64,000 nt of DNA from Beta vulgaris subsp. vulgaris (lineage: Eukaryota > Streptophyta > Magnoliopsida > Caryophyllales > Amaranthaceae). The position numbers and the translations under genes are program-made. The notes beneath the pieces were generated by a model, which searched no databases, was not told the origin of the DNA, and worked only from the letters and a program-made list of their open reading frames with translations. The stretch covers positions 4,609,044 through 4,673,043 of the forward strand of contig NC_079206.1 in NCBI RefSeq assembly GCF_026745355.1, written 5' to 3'. Below, piece by piece: positions 1-13,607 of the stretch (the stretch's first letter is position 1; every line of letters starts with the position of its first letter).

Positions 1-485
1 GTGGCAGCAATAGCAGAACTCTAGTAGTTCAGATGCATTATTATTAAAAGAAAATCAGTTTGATCAGTAAAGATAATTTCAGTTCATTAAGATCAAGGCC
101 TTAGTATCACCAACGCCGTAAGTTCCAATACTTAGCACATGCATACAACATGTTTTTCAGTTACCCTATTCCCAAAGTTAACAGGAGACCCAGTTCTCAC
201 TAATACTTTCCTTAGAGCACATCTCCCACAAAAATCTCAAGAAGAAATGAAAAAATTGTGTTAGCATCACTTAGTTCAGTACTCCAATGGGAAGTGCAAC
301 TCGCATTGGATAGTGATGCCCGCATAGTGTTTATTAATTAGCAATGAATTACCAGAACAAATTTCTAAGACAATAAAGTTGACATAAATTACTCACGTAA
401 ATGTTACTAGGGATACATCCGCAAGTGTAGCAACAAAGTAAAAACTTTAAATGGAAGCAAAAAAGGCATGAGAGATGAGAGTTAC
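1..485. other. Probable intron of the RING E3 ligase gene; no exon recognised
   Basis: This stretch lies downstream of the last recognisable exon of the minus-strand E3 gene, which ends at 486 on a good donor (GG|gtaact). I read both strands for the acidic linker and the C-terminal RING (Cys/His) exons expected next in this family and saw neither. They probably lie beyond the left edge, which makes this intron. Confidence 0.55.
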
Positions 486-1896
486 CCGATCTGCCAAAAT
501 ATATAAGATAGCAATAATACATGGGAGGCAACAACAAACAGCCGCAGCAATCACAGACGCCAGAGCCACGCAGAAGATGACAAAAAACAGATCAAGAACC
601 AAAAATGCTATGCAAAGCCTGCAAGCCCATCACAAAGCCAAAGAAAGTTTCAGATAGTTTGACATCTCACTTCCACAGAATCCACACAAGCATAACGAAG
701 AATCAGAATCAGGACATACCAGTAAAGGGTGGGGGAGTCTTGCTCCAAGGCATGGCCACCAATACATATCCAATAAAATCCAAGTATCCACCACATAAAG
801 GAAAACATTGTATTTACAGATTCCAAATGCCTTATCACGGTACTGCAAAAAGAAATAGGAATCAATCACTAAACAATGTGTTATATAAAATTAGCCAAGC
901 TTTAGTCTCGAAACCCGAAAAAAAAAGTTTAAAAAGCAAGATCACTCAATCAAGTTCAACTATAGATGTTCCTTTACAATCAGAAAACTACAAATTCACG
1001 CTCTATCAATAAACTTATTAGCCTAATATAAACGTAAATTAAGCCCTCTAAAACAATTGTGCACCACCAAAATCAACATCCTCAAAGAGTTGGCCGTCAT
1101 CGAAACGTCCATAGTCTTTTCACACACTTCCTATAGCCTTCAAGCTCAAAACTCAACCAATTCAACACCTCTCATACAGCCCTTTCGACATGCTCAGCAA
1201 GAATCCGCAGATAGTCTTAACTCACAAAAAACAATATTCTCTCCTCTTAAGCTATAGCACATCGTTAAAAAATTCTACTCTCACTCTCTCATATCAGCTA
1301 CTGTACAATAGTAAAAACTTCACAATCTCTAATTAAATCTAAAACATAAACATATATGTAGTGTTAAATTGTTAATGCCACAACAAATCATATAAACTCA
1401 AAATTAAACCAAAATAACATCAAAAACAATCAAATCATCACCTAGATTCCTCATAGTAATCCTCACGGCCATCTTGAAGAGCAATCCTCCGTCTCCTACG
1501 CCGGCGAAACTCAGCAAAAACACAAAAAACATGAAGAAGACACTGAAGAGCATATCCAATCACCCAAACCCTAAGCGGAAGGCGAAGTGAGTCATGACGA
1601 GTGAAAAAAAGCGCAACGGAAGCAGCGAAGACGAAAGCGGAGTTCCAAGCAGCGTCAAGTGCGACAACTGGAGAAGAATAAGCCCAATCAACTTGTCTCT
1701 CTTCAATTTCTTGTGCTGCCGTTTCTCTTACTGCTACTGAAGCACCTCTCATCGACCTCCTACCTCCGCTTGCGCGACGAATCATCCGCGCTGCGTGGCG
1801 TAGGCCTTGAGCTCGCATCGACGATGGTAGGTCTGCTGCCGCCGTCGCCGGCGCCGGCGCCGTGGATAGAAACGGTGTCGCATCGAGGCTTGACAT
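486..1896 (-). CDS. Membrane RING-type E3 ubiquitin ligase, 5' part (At1g63170/At1g12760-like)
   Basis: Three minus-strand exons are seen: 1896-1442, 842-720 and 618-486. They join in frame at GT-AG sites (AG|T, TG|G) to give 237 residues. The start is the first Met of the longest frame and opens a low-complexity Ala/Ser/Pro leader. The diagnostic family stretch follows: a basic region, then EERQVDWAYSSPVVALD, a membrane segment, and LRVWVIGYALQCLLHV before a run of arginines. Exon 2 has RHLESVNTMFSFMWWILGF and exon 3 a long hydrophobic segment with a CCCLPC motif, so at least four membrane segments precede the missing RING domain. Family members are membrane E3 ligases that attach ubiquitin through a C-terminal C3HC4/C3H2C3 RING. 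The RING exons lie outside the window, so ligase activity is inferred from homology of the N-terminal half. No break is visible. Confidence 0.85.
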
Positions 1897-2981
1897 TAGA
1901 GTTTGAAATTTGGCGAAATATGAAATTTTTTGGGATGTAGTTGTAAGAGTTAAGAGTGGTGTGAAAATGAAATGGAGCGTTAAGAGTTTGGGGTTTGAGT
2001 TAGAGAGAAGGAGGTGATGACTGTCAGATGAGTATGGTGGGGTCCACTATGATGCTTGGTGATGGAAAGTTTTATGGAGTGTGAATGTGTGATTTTTGGC
2101 ATTTGGATTGTAGTATGATTCATTTTTTTCCCTCGTCGCGCCACTTTCATTTTTTTTATTAACAAATCGAATTTAAAATAAATACAGTTGGTGTTGTACG
2201 GCCCCGTTTTTTTAATTTGGAAAATATGATCGGAATTCAATGAGAGAAACTTAACTGAAGAGATAATTTGAACGGAAAATTAGTATAAAATTAGTTATTA
2301 GGCTCGGGTATATAACAAAATTTTCATTTTATTAATATTGTACTTTGATATGATAGTACTAAATACAACTTGATCTAGTAGTTAAAACTTTAGTACATGA
2401 ACTTGAGGTCATGGGATCCATTTACAGTGTGTTTGGTTCATTTTTAGTAAAGGAAAGAAAGGGAAGAGAAAGGAAGGGAAGAGAAAGGAAAAGAATGAAA
2501 GAGAAAGAAAAAAAACCTTAATTTCCCATGTTTGGTATAAATTTTCTCTTTCCTTTCGAATTCCCCCGCTTTTGGGAGGAAAGGAAAGTGAAATTTTATT
2601 AAAGAGTCTTTCCTTCCAATTCCTCCCATTTCCTTTCCCTTAATTTTTTTTAATGAACCAAACATAGGAAAGTAATATATTTCCTTCCACTTCCTTTCCT
2701 TTCCTTCCAAATTCCTTCTACCAAGGTCTACTTTTATAATAAAATTAGACCGTCTCTTTTTTTTGCTAACACAATGCTTGCTTTTAGTTTATAACTAGTT
2801 TTTTTTTGCTCGGACGATGTTTTGAGTCAGTTACAATAAATAAATGTGTTATTATTTTAAAATTTTATAAATTCTTTTGCTACTTTTCTTATTTTTTGTA
2901 CATTAGGAAATTAAAAAATTCACGTCACGACATGATAGATTAAAAAAAATAAAAGGTTTGAGTTTGAAAACAATACCTTAA

Positions 2982-3373
2982 TGCTATGTTTGGATATCAA
3001 GATTTCATTTCAAATCCTGAATTTGGATGAAATCTATTGTTTGGATGGCATGGAATTTGAAATTATGGAATTTGTCCAAATTCTTATCAAAAGCTTATAT
3101 TAGTAGAATTTCAAATTCAAGCTATTACCTTGTCATTTGAAATTCTCTCCTCATACATATCCCAACTCCATGAGTAAACCCACACTTTCTAATATTTATT
3201 TCTCTCTCTTTTAGTAAACCCACACTTTTTCTCTCTCCTCCATTAAACCTCTATTTGTCTCTCCTCTATCAAACCCCTTTTACAAAACAGTGATTAGGAA
3301 TTGAAATACAAACTTTAAATTCCATATTTCAATTCTATTATTTGAAATGAAATACAAGTTTCCAAACACTACC
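2982..3373. mobile_element. Tourist-like MITE (392 bp)
   Basis: The two ends are imperfect inverted repeats: the left begins TGCTATGTTTGGATATC and the reverse complement of the right begins GGTAGTGTTTGGAAACTTG. Both continue into TTTCATTTCAAA. A TAA lies directly outside each end (2979-2981 and 3374-3376), the target duplication expected of PIF/Harbinger-type MITEs. There is no coding capacity. Confidence 0.6.
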
Positions 3374-4909
3374 TAAAAGGAATTGTGGTAACAAAATATG
3401 ACATCAATATTCTCTTGTAAGCTACGTAATGAGAGTGCTAGATATATACATACTTGTTTAAGTCTTTTTAATTAATTATAATTATTACAAGACTTCATGA
3501 TATTTTATTTGAAACATTAGACAACAAAGTCATAGTGTATTGATGGTTAAGTGCTTATTTTTCATTTCAAATATCACGTGTTCGATACCTTGCGCTTACA
3601 CATTTTTTTAAAAGTGATGAGTAAACATAAATATAAAACATTTGCATTAGAAATATGAGGAGAGTGCCACGTGGCACATAGATTTTCTTTCACACACCTT
3701 TTAATATATTTGTATATATAAATTAGGCTGATGTACTGAGGTACTAACATTTTCATGTTAATAAATTTCGTATAATGTTGCATATTTTATTGGTTAGAAT
3801 TTTAGACTTTAGTATACTACATTACTAGACCTCTCTGTTTTTTAGTTGCATCATTCGCTTTTTCACATTTGCCAAGGCGATTCTTTGAACGTTAATATAA
3901 AGAAGATAACAAACAATCTCTCTTAATACAATGGCCTTTAAAATATATTTATTGGTTAATTCAATCTATGTAGTAACTAGTTTTATTCATTAAGTATTAC
4001 ATTATTTGATATAATCAGTGACTAAAATAATCCATTCAGTTAATAGTGCACTGCCAAGTTATTTTTACAAAATTTATGATATAGTTCAAGATTCAAAGGA
4101 AAACAAAGGAATGAAAATAAAATGGACTATTAGGTTGTTGTTGTTGTTGTTGTTGTGTTGTTGTTCAATTTAGCCCAAAAGAACATGTCTTGAATGTTAG
4201 GCTCTACAGTCCATTATTATAGGACAATAAAACAAAACAAACCTGTTCATTATTTTGGATTTTTACCAAACTATGACATCTCAAATCAGACTTCATCAAA
4301 CTAATTAATTTAGGCTAACATACATATCGGTTTGGACTACAAATCAAAAAACTAAATTTCATTTAAAATTCGACTATATCTAAACTAAAATCCAAGCTTT
4401 CACATATAAGCATGGATAAATAGTGTCGTTTGTCTTGTAAGAGACCGCCTACTTTTAAATTAAAATTAGGCAATGCGAAGCCCAATATTAAAGCCCAATA
4501 GTGACTAGCTTAATTTATTTCTATCACTAGTTTAATCCATTTAGTTACTAGGTCTACTTTTATATTAAAATTAGACCGCCTCTTTTAATAATTTTTGTTT
4601 ATTCTATGTACTAAGATTGCCTAAAGGAAAGATACTTTACCCAAAGTAATATACCCTAAAATTGAACATTAGGGAAATTTGGAACATGCATGTTTGAAGA
4701 AAGTTACCTAATATTTTTCCCAAAAAATAATTTCAAAACCTTACTACTTCAAAATAATCTGGATTTTGAACTTCTCAATTTTATTTGTGGGTTTCCAGTT
4801 TTATAAGATAATTTATTGGAGGAATTATCACATTTTTTTTGACATATTTCGACTTTTCGTAATTGTACTAAAAGAGCATATCAAAAAGTTGTTATAAAAA
4901 AGTTGTTTT

Positions 4910-5100
4910 AATAATAATAGTAATGATGATGATAATAATGATGATGATAATAGTAATAATAGTAATACTAATGATTGTAAATTTGTAATGATAGTATTGT
5001 AGTAGTAGTAATAATAATAATAGTAAGCTATAATAATAGTAATACTTATAATTGTAATAGTAGTGTTATAGTAGTAGTAATAATAATAATAAGCTATTTT
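4910..5100. repeat. Degenerate trinucleotide microsatellite (TAA/TAG/ATG)
   Basis: About 190 bp built from TAATAATAG and GATGATAAT-type units. The open frame on the minus strand across it is a tyrosine-rich translation of the repeat, not a gene. Confidence 0.8.
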
Positions 5101-6064
5101 TCCATCTATTTCCATTTGTTAGTTTTCCAAATAAAGTTGATTAAAATGAGTATGAAGACTTTTAATTTAATTATATAAATTACTAACATACGATTTTAGA
5201 ATCTAAAACCAAAAACTTGAAACCTCATAATAATGCTAAATAGATAATTCATTTTCTTTTTGGTATTTTATACGTTTTACACCTGTGTTTATTTCATCCC
5301 AACCTCTTTAAAATTCTACATAATAACCTTAAACTTAGATTATTATTTTTATGCAATGGCCTTACCGCTAATTTCATTTAGTTTTTATAATCTAGTTACA
5401 CTAATATATCTTATACATAATTTAACCCTTGAAAGGGAATATTGACAACTTGGATTAGTTCCACTTAATTATGAAAAATAAATAAAATTGATGATGTATA
5501 ATTAGCGTTAAAGAATACTCTTCTGTCTTTCTTTTCCTTCTAACTTTTTTGTGCACGTCTCCCAATGTACATATTTGAACTTAAATTTCTTTTATTATAT
5601 ATTAACAAAAATTATAACGATTAAATATTAATAGAGTACTAATTGAAACAAATCAAACAAAACTCTACACGAGTCATGACTATATTTTTCTTATAAATTG
5701 AAAAAAAAACTCTCTAAATATAGATAGTGTCAAGATATCAAAGGTCTGTTTTTTTCACCATAGAACAACTAAACTGATTGCAGCTGACCCGTACCAATTA
5801 TAGCCGAACCGAATCAATTATAGCTCAATTGAATTGAACTGATTGCAACTGAATTAAATTGAACTGAAAATAAGTTGGAAGAACCGGCCTAGGTGAGATA
5901 GAGAAAAAAAAAAAAAAAAAAGTAGAGTATTGTTGCATTAAAAAGTAAGTTGTTCCAAATACACAAAACCTCTATTCGTTTAGTCGCCAGGTCGCCCTAA
6001 ACAAAAAAAAAAAATTCTCACTCAACTGTATATTGAGTGTTTGGTTGTAGCAAAAAAAAAAAGC

Positions 6065-9000
6065 ATGGCGTCGTCTTCATCGAGCAGCGGGTACGACATT
6101 CCATGGGTGGAGAAGTACAGACCCACTAAAGTTTCTGACATTGTTGGCAACGAAGATGCTGTCTCTCGCCTCCAAGTTATCGCTCGCGACGGCAACATGC
6201 CCAATCTCATCTTAACTGTACTTTATTTCCTCTTTTTCATCTACTTCCGTCTTTCATCTTACACTATAAGACAAATTTGTACTCGTTTATGAATTATGCC
6301 TTTTAATTTACATACTGTTTCTTGCAATTACTGATTTTTTTGGTGGGTTTTATTCTAAATTTCGTCTTTTCCCGCCAATTTTACATCTAGGTTACTTTGT
6401 GGGATTGGAGCTTTGTGTTGTTAAATTATATAACTAGAGAGTTTGATTTTTATTTAGTGCTGTTTTGGTATAATTGAAAGTGTGCGTATCTGTCAGATTG
6501 TAGGAAAATTTCTTGTGTAAATGACATATGCTGTCTGTATCTTTGCAATGCTGTCTTGGTTTGTGAATAAGGTAGATTTAGAGAACTGTTGAATATGATG
6601 AAGAGGGGAACTTTCTCTTCCCTTTCATGCCATGAGTTGGGTTATGTTGGGGGTAACTTAAGGCGTTTAACGAGCAAAGCGACTTTTGATTGTTATGTCC
6701 AGTATATAGCATACTGTATAGTGTATACTCATTCACAAGTGGTATTTATTGGTGGAATCGGAGTTTCTAGTTTTAGGACGATGCGGTAATGTAAGCAGAA
6801 TTTGCCTGGAGCTAGGCTGGAGATATTTGTGTGAGTGTGTCTACTTAGGATGATGTTACTGTGGCAGGTTAATGCTTTATGCTGCAATTTGATGAAACTT
6901 CAATCATATGTTCAGGGTCCTCCAGGTACAGGAAAGACAACGAGCATATTGGCTCTTGCACATGAGTTGCTAGAATCAAACTGCAAGGAGGGAGTTCTGG
7001 AGTTAAATGCTTCAGATGATAGGTATTCTGATTTTATACCCCCTAAAAGATTGTAGATTGCTCCTGAACTTCCGAAATATTTACTGCATTTGTTGCTTTG
7101 TTTTGTGCAGGGGTATTGATGTTGTCAGAAACAAAATTAAGATGTTTGCGCAGAAGAAAGTTACTCTGCCTTCTGGGAGACACAAAATAGTTATATTGGA
7201 TGAAGCGGACAGGTAACTGAAGTTTAGTATTCTAATACATGCTTCATTCATCATTGAGCTTCTCTGACATTCCTCTTGCATAAATTGTGTGCTGTTTTGT
7301 TAAATTTGTTTTTCTTTACCGGGGCTGGAACAGCATGACATCTGGAGCTCAACAAGCTTTGAGAAGGACAATGGAAATATACTCAAACACTACCCGCTTT
7401 GCTCTTGCATGTAATACTTCTTCAAAAATCATTGAGCCCATTCAGAGTAGATGTGCATTGGTCCGCTTTTCAAGGTTGTCAGATCAAGAAATCCTTGGGC
7501 GTCTCATGATTGTTATTGAGGCTGAGAAGGTAGTTCTTTTTGTAAGCTGAAGTTTAATTGTTCATTGTTAACTTATGCTGTTTCTCCTTCAATATGGTCT
7601 TGTTTCTGGGGTCAAATACGATAATGTGGGATTTGAGCTACTTCTTACAAATGATGGTACTTGAAATATTGTATTAACTAGTAAAAATTAACACCAATGG
7701 TCTGGACTATTGTTGACCTTCTGAATATAACCTCAACAGGTGATTAACTCATAATAATCACAACTATTGTGTCACCCTTCACAAAAATTAAAATAGTCTC
7801 AATTCTTTGTTAAGCAGTTGAAGAGGTGACGTGACACATTTCTGATTGACATGCTTTTCAATCTTTATTCTTTTATTTATCTCCCCTGACCTTCCTCCTC
7901 TTCATCCTTCCCTGACCATGCCAGCCATCCAACACCCATCCAACCAGCACATCACCTCACCATATCCACACCTGATTAATATATTGAAAGTAATGGATAC
8001 CTCTTATGAGATCATTGATATTTAGGTAATGTTATATTATTAGATTTATTCTATTTACTCTATGGCGAAATTTTTCTCTGAAACAACATGCCTAGCTAAG
8101 CTAAATCTTCCTATACCAGACAGAATACTTGTTTGCTTATAAAGAAAAAACTCAATTGATTTGGATCCACTGACTCCAGTCTTTCTTTCCATCCTTCATT
8201 CAATAGTTTCATAGCATAGGTATGCACTGCAACAAAATAAGACTGCTTGTTTCTCACGATGTACGAGTCAACCAAATTGTTGATCAATTATGGAGAACTA
8301 TCTCATAAGAGCTGTGGATTCTTTTTCAGTTTGGGCTTGTCTGTTGTCCCCCTGGTGTATACTAAAATTCTGTTTGAGTCCTTGGATCGGGCAGCTTGGT
8401 GTTGCCAGAGCTCCTCCCCCCTGAACGTAGCTGTGTCCAAGATCTAAAGCTATTGGAATCAACATTTTCGATAACAGGTCAAGTGAGTGGTGATATGATT
8501 GAGGCAAGGTTCTTATGGGGTCACTAAGTATTGACCTGAAGCTCTTTGGCTTCCCAAATCGTGGTTCTTTAGAAGCCATACTTTTGTCTAAGTGGATACA
8601 AGTTACCAATTTCTTTTTTCGTTTGCTTTCTTCCCTCTCCAGTTACATACTTGTTAGGCTTAGGGTTCATATATATGGATTTTAGAGCATGCCAAAGATG
8701 TGTTTTCGTGGAATTGAGTGGTGGTGGTAATGTCGGTAGTCATGGGGGTTGGGTCATGGGTTGTTGCCTTGTGGGTTGGTGCCTTGGTGGTGGTGAAGAT
8801 GGCTATGGAAGGGTGTTGGGGGAAAGGGAAGGAGGTGAGGATCAGAAAAAAAAAAAGGAAAGGCCTCAAATATAAAAAAAGAAATTAATTAGGTGAAAGG
8901 ATGGATTATTTTGGGAAGGGTAGGGTAATAGCTAAATAGTTGTGTATATTTTGATTTAATCTATTACTAGAATTGAAAAGAGTAATATCTTCAGCCGCAA

Positions 9001-10916
9001 TTTATTACAGCACCTATGTTAGTGCTAGCCACTACTTGTCCTTTTACTGATCCAAGAATGATTGTATGATGTCACACTTGATGAGTCATTGTCCTTTCTT
9101 AAACGGTTATTTTGTCTTTCCTAGAAAGATTCTAGGTAGACTAGTTGGCACTCTCTCACAGGGAGTTTTGCCTATTTATACTGCTGTATTTTCCTACTGC
9201 TGAGACTACATGATTTTGCAATGCAATGAAATCAAACAATGAGATCACATACACACTTGAATTACTCATTTAGCAGTCTTCAGGGATATTTTGAGAATGT
9301 CAGCAATAGTTAAGACCTATCAGCTATAGGTTTATGAGTTGTCACAATCATGTAGTTTTCGTATATGAAGATAGAGCTGCCATTCTAGGTTTATGAGTTG
9401 TGACAATCTTCTATTTTCCCTATCAAATATTGCTTTATTGCTGTTTAGGTTTATGAATTGTAAGGGTATCTAGTTTTCGTATATAGAGATAGAATTGTCT
9501 TCTAGTTGGAACTTTTAATGTGCATTTATCATTCCTTCAGAAACCAACTCAGTCATTACCTTCAATATATTCTGAAGAGCTTAATACGAACTTGCACAGT
9601 AGAAAGCGGGATCCATGTCGTGCAATAATTCTAGAAGCATTCTTGATGTGAATTTATATGCTACAGTTTTGGACTGAGAAATATTATTTCATTCTGGGAC
9701 AGTTAATTTAACTTGCATTTTCACCTTATTCTCTGTTTTCTTTAGTAACTCTTTGTGGAGGTGTTTCTTTTTGTCATATCAGACAATGGCATTCACCTGC
9801 TTGATTGTTGGGCTTCATAACAGAAATTCTTTTGTTAGCGACCATGTGAGCTTACTAAGGATTCCAATTTTTTCTTGATACATCAATTTGGATCTGATGC
9901 ATCATTGTGCTATAACTCACTATGTCCTCTAAACAAGCTTAATTAGGTGGCTGGTGATCTTTGCTATCTAAATGGCTTCCCTAATCCATGGAAAATGATG
10001 TGGACACCCGATACCCCTACCAGTTTTGTTACTATTGGAAATCCACTATAGGCTTGCAAGCAGACCATGATCTCTTGGCACTGTGATGGGTCTTCTTTTT
10101 GTGATTTGTGTTTATTTATAGAGTGAATGATGAAAAAATTTCTTTTCTGTGAAGGCTTTATTAGTTTGTCTATCACTTCATTATTTACTGTGAAAGCTAC
10201 AGAGTGGAGAGTGGGAAGATCTGTTCTTGTTGCATATCAGTTATGGGTTCTATTTTTTATTTTTCATGCAGTGTGTTGATTTATTTGATTAAAACTGAAA
10301 TACATTATGTATTCTGTGATGAAGGTTCCGTATGTTCCAGAAGGTCTTGAAGCCATAATCTTCACTGCTGATGGTGATATGCGGCAAGCTTTGAATAATT
10401 TGCAGGCTACTTACAGTGGATTTCGATTTGTCAACCAGGAAAATGTTTTCAAGGTAGCTACTAATTACCATAGTTATCTTAGCTTCAAAAATATGATGAT
10501 CACTATCTTATTGCTCACTATCTGTTGGATGACAGGTTTGTGACCAGCCTCATCCTCTGCATGTTAAGAACATAATTCGTAATGTGCTTGGAGGAAAGTT
10601 TGATGATGCTTGTGGTGGTCTGAAGCAACTTTATGATATGGGTTATTCCCCTACTGACATAATCACAACTTTTTTCCGTGTTGTCAAAAACTATGACATG
10701 GCTGAGTATCTGAAGTTGGAATTTATGAAGGTATGACTTGCTCATTGACCTTGTATTTCCCTGTTGCTGGTGCAACGCCGCCTGATTTCTCTTTTATGTA
10801 TACAGGAAACTGGGTTTGCACATATGAGAATTGTTGATGGAGTTGGCTCTTATCTACAATTATGTGGACTTCTTGCCAAGCTATCTCTTGTCAGGGAAAC
10901 AGCCAAAGCAGTCTGA
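6065..10916 (+). CDS. RFC2: Replication factor C subunit 2 (clamp-loader small subunit)
   Basis: Seven exons (6065-6217, 6916-7022, 7111-7212, 7334-7529, 10325-10453, 10536-10730, 10806-10916) join in frame to 330 residues ending RETAKAV and TGA. The start is the first ATG, giving a Ser-rich leader and then WVEKYRP (RFC box II). Walker A is GPPGTGKT (residues 52-59, opening exon 2), Walker B is DEAD (117-120), and sensor/SRC residues are at IIEPIQSRC (about 153-161). The AAA+ subunit works in the heteropentameric RFC complex, which loads the PCNA clamp onto primer-template DNA during nuclear replication and repair. Length and sequence match plant RFC2 (some plant annotations call this subunit RFC4). 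Intron 4 is unusually long (7530-10324) and holds only short dispersed repeats, such as three similar GGTTTATGA(G/A)TTGT blocks around 9330-9490. Motifs are intact, so the gene should be functional. Confidence 0.95.
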
Positions 10917-13271
10917 TAAACTAGTTAGATAGTCGACTTAAGAGTGGTTTCTGTCGATCTAGTGCAGAAGCTTCTCTGCTGCAAATATAGCTGTTACTTT
11001 GTTTCGGAGTTAGCTAAGTGTTGTAAGAAAAGCTATATCTAGGCAGGGCCTAAGACGTCTGGTTAAACCTCTGAATTCGACGTACCAATGCTGACATGCA
11101 TTCAGACAAAGAAAATTGAAAGCAAGTTGTTAGTGTTCTTATGCTTGTAGTTGTAGCTAATGATGATGTTCCAGACGAAATGAAGCTGGAAAATTTTAGC
11201 ACTTTGACGATTTCAACTGCGGCTAAAGAAAAAGACCAAAAGGCTATCTTGCACTTTAATCAGTATTGACAATCGTAGCTGTGGCCTAAGTATCGATATG
11301 CTGGTTAACAAGTCTTTTGGCTAAAGCATCAATTTTGGGACCTAAAGTGGAGTGCATCAATTTTAACGTTACATAGTTGGAAATCTTTGATTTACGTTTA
11401 TCCAAAAAAGTTTATATTGTGATATCCCAACTAGTAAATCACCAATTTTAGGGTAATTTTATAATATAAATCACATGAAACTCTATCTATAGATAGAATA
11501 CGGTAATTCAATTTATCGATTTCATATTTCACCATAATTTGGAATTTCATGTCAATATTTCACAAAATATTCTAAAGTTGGTCAATCTTAATATCTCGGG
11601 GATATTTAGATGACAATAATACTTCCTCTCTCTTTTACCCAACTCATGATTTATTATTGCTTTATATGGCTTCTTCACTCCCAATTGATGATCTGCATCT
11701 TGCATCTTCACATTTTTTATCCTACAATTTTATTATTCTCTACCTTGTAATTTGAAAAATCCTCTTCTAAAGCAAGCATTAGCTCTATTCATAAGCCGTA
11801 ACTAATGAAAAAAGAAGCTCTCACTATGTGATTGGATAGAGAAAGAGGTGAGAAAGAAAAGGGAGGAGAGGGAAAGGAATAGTGACGAGTTTTCCTTTCA
11901 AAGCTTTCTATGGTTGAAGAGATTGTTTCTTAGTAAATATGGAGGAATTCGTAAGTCCGTTTCCCTTGTTCAGTCGTCCCCCTTCCCGCCGTCGCATCAC
12001 TCCTCCCCCTTCCTTGTAGTCGCTTCACCCCTTCACCAACGTCACGTCACCTCCTTCCCCTGTAGTCGGTTCCTTATCTAGGTTTTGTGCCATGTGCTTC
12101 CCGTTCGAGTAGTCTAGGTCCACTCCCCTACCCATTTCCATGTTTTAGGCCCTTGAAGTGTTAGGTCATAGGTTCCCCTTCCCAGATCCATGGTTCCAGT
12201 TAGCGGTAATTAGGTTGTAGTATCCCCTTCCCCGTTCCCTGCTAGTGTTTGTTGTTGTGTTTGGTTGGCTCGTTAAGGAAGAAACAGTTTCATAATTATT
12301 TCATACGTATGTGAAGGTTTCTTTCAGTTTTTGAAGGTGCAGTGTTGTGTATGACATGGTATAATGACTCGGGTGACCAACATAAGCCAAACTATTCTAA
12401 CAATGAGAACATTAGCAGGGCTGGGGGTGCGAATTCCAAATCTTATGACGAGTTAGATAATGAATTTTTCATCAAAGTTAACAAAAAGATACTATTACAT
12501 ACGAAAATATTAAAAAAATTATTTCAAAAAGAAGAAAGTAATATATTTAATAAACCATCAAAATTTCCCCCTTCAGAAATTTCTTAAGAAAGTAACATAC
12601 CCCGTATTTTGCATAATCCTAATTTTAAAAGAATAATGACCATAGTTGTATGTACCTAACTGGTATGCATTGTCATGATTTCGGTAAAAGGTTGCTTTCT
12701 ACTGCCTTTCTCATACAAATAATTACTCATAATAGTCACAACTTCTGCTACTTACCTTCTACAAAATTACATTAAGAAATTAGAGGTTGATGAGAAGTTT
12801 ATTTCAAACTTTCAAGTTATCATTTCATCATCTTTTCGCTAGTTCTACTATGACTATTGATTATGTGGACCCTCTAAAATATCCACTAATTCTCATTTTC
12901 TGAGTAGATTGTACTGGAAATGAAGTTTGTCTGCTTTGCGAAGGTTCCACATGTTTCTTCTAATAATGTTGACCAACATATTAAATGATTAAAGAAAAGG
13001 TTTAGACCACTAAACATCAAAATAATAACCAAAAGTAGTAAATAGTGACTAAGAGCATATATTCTCTAACGAGGCTTAAACCTAATGTATTACAAATGAT
13101 AATAATTTGTTTACCAAGCCGAAACAAACAAGACACATCAATGTTACTACATCAATAATGCGTTCTTTTAGTCTTTTCCCAGTGAATAAGGGTACTTGCC
13201 CACAGTGGTGTAAGAAAAAGCTGGTAAATAGGTTAGGTCGAGTCGAGTTTGTGTTAGGTTTATATGTAAAC
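10917..13271. other. Intergenic region, RFC2 3' side to copia insertion
   Basis: This holds the RFC2 3' UTR and then about 2 kb of AT-rich DNA with a pyrimidine-rich patch (about 11970-12240). I see no gene, tRNA or clear transposon boundary. It ends at TAAAC (13267-13271), the left copy of the target duplication of the copia element. Confidence 0.65.
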
Positions 13272-13607
13272 TGATGACATTCATAGTGTCACTAGAGAGC
13301 TTCAATGAAACAGTAATTGTTCTCTCAATGTCAGCAGATTTCTCATTCATTCATTCTTGCTTAGCCGTCATACAAACATGTGAGACCTTATATAGGCAGC
13401 ACATTGTGGATCCCTAGGTCATGGAATCAAGTGTCCTCTCACAGTGAGACACATATACAATCTGGCATTTAGCTAGCAGACAAACAACATTAAGCTGGCA
13501 AAACAAAATAGGATCAGGACCACACTACTACATTATATGTCCTATATTAGCTACCCTACACCAGCAGCATAATATAATTCCCTCTAGGAATGTACACCTC
13601 TTTAACA
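13272..13607 (-). repeat. 3' LTR of copia element
   Basis: 336 bp. In element orientation it begins TGTTAAAGAGG and ends GTCATCA, the usual TG...CA ends. The gag-pol stop codon falls inside its first six bases, a common compact arrangement in copia elements. Confidence 0.95.

Larger units (their letters stand above)
1897..6064. other. Intergenic region between divergent E3 ligase and RFC2 genes
   Basis: No gene is supported in this 4.2 kb. It is very AT-rich and should hold the promoters of both flanking genes. It contains purine-rich repetitive DNA (about 2428-2720, runs of AGGAAAGG with matching pyrimidine runs), a Tourist-like MITE (2982-3373), a decayed tRNA-like box B (about 3576) and low-complexity trinucleotide DNA (about 4137-4160 and 4910-5100). 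A repeat rich in GAACTGAATT-type words (about 5740-5885) recurs around 46800-46960 and 52340-52520. All open frames here are short and look like chance. Confidence 0.7.

Noticed and set aside
4828..5115. Minus-strand frame of 95 residues
   Set aside because: Tyrosine/threonine/leucine-rich translation of a trinucleotide microsatellite.
6041..6064. Upstream in-frame extension of RFC2 exon 1
   Set aside because: It would need a TTG start and adds a Lys run; the ATG at 6065 gives the expected plant N-terminus.
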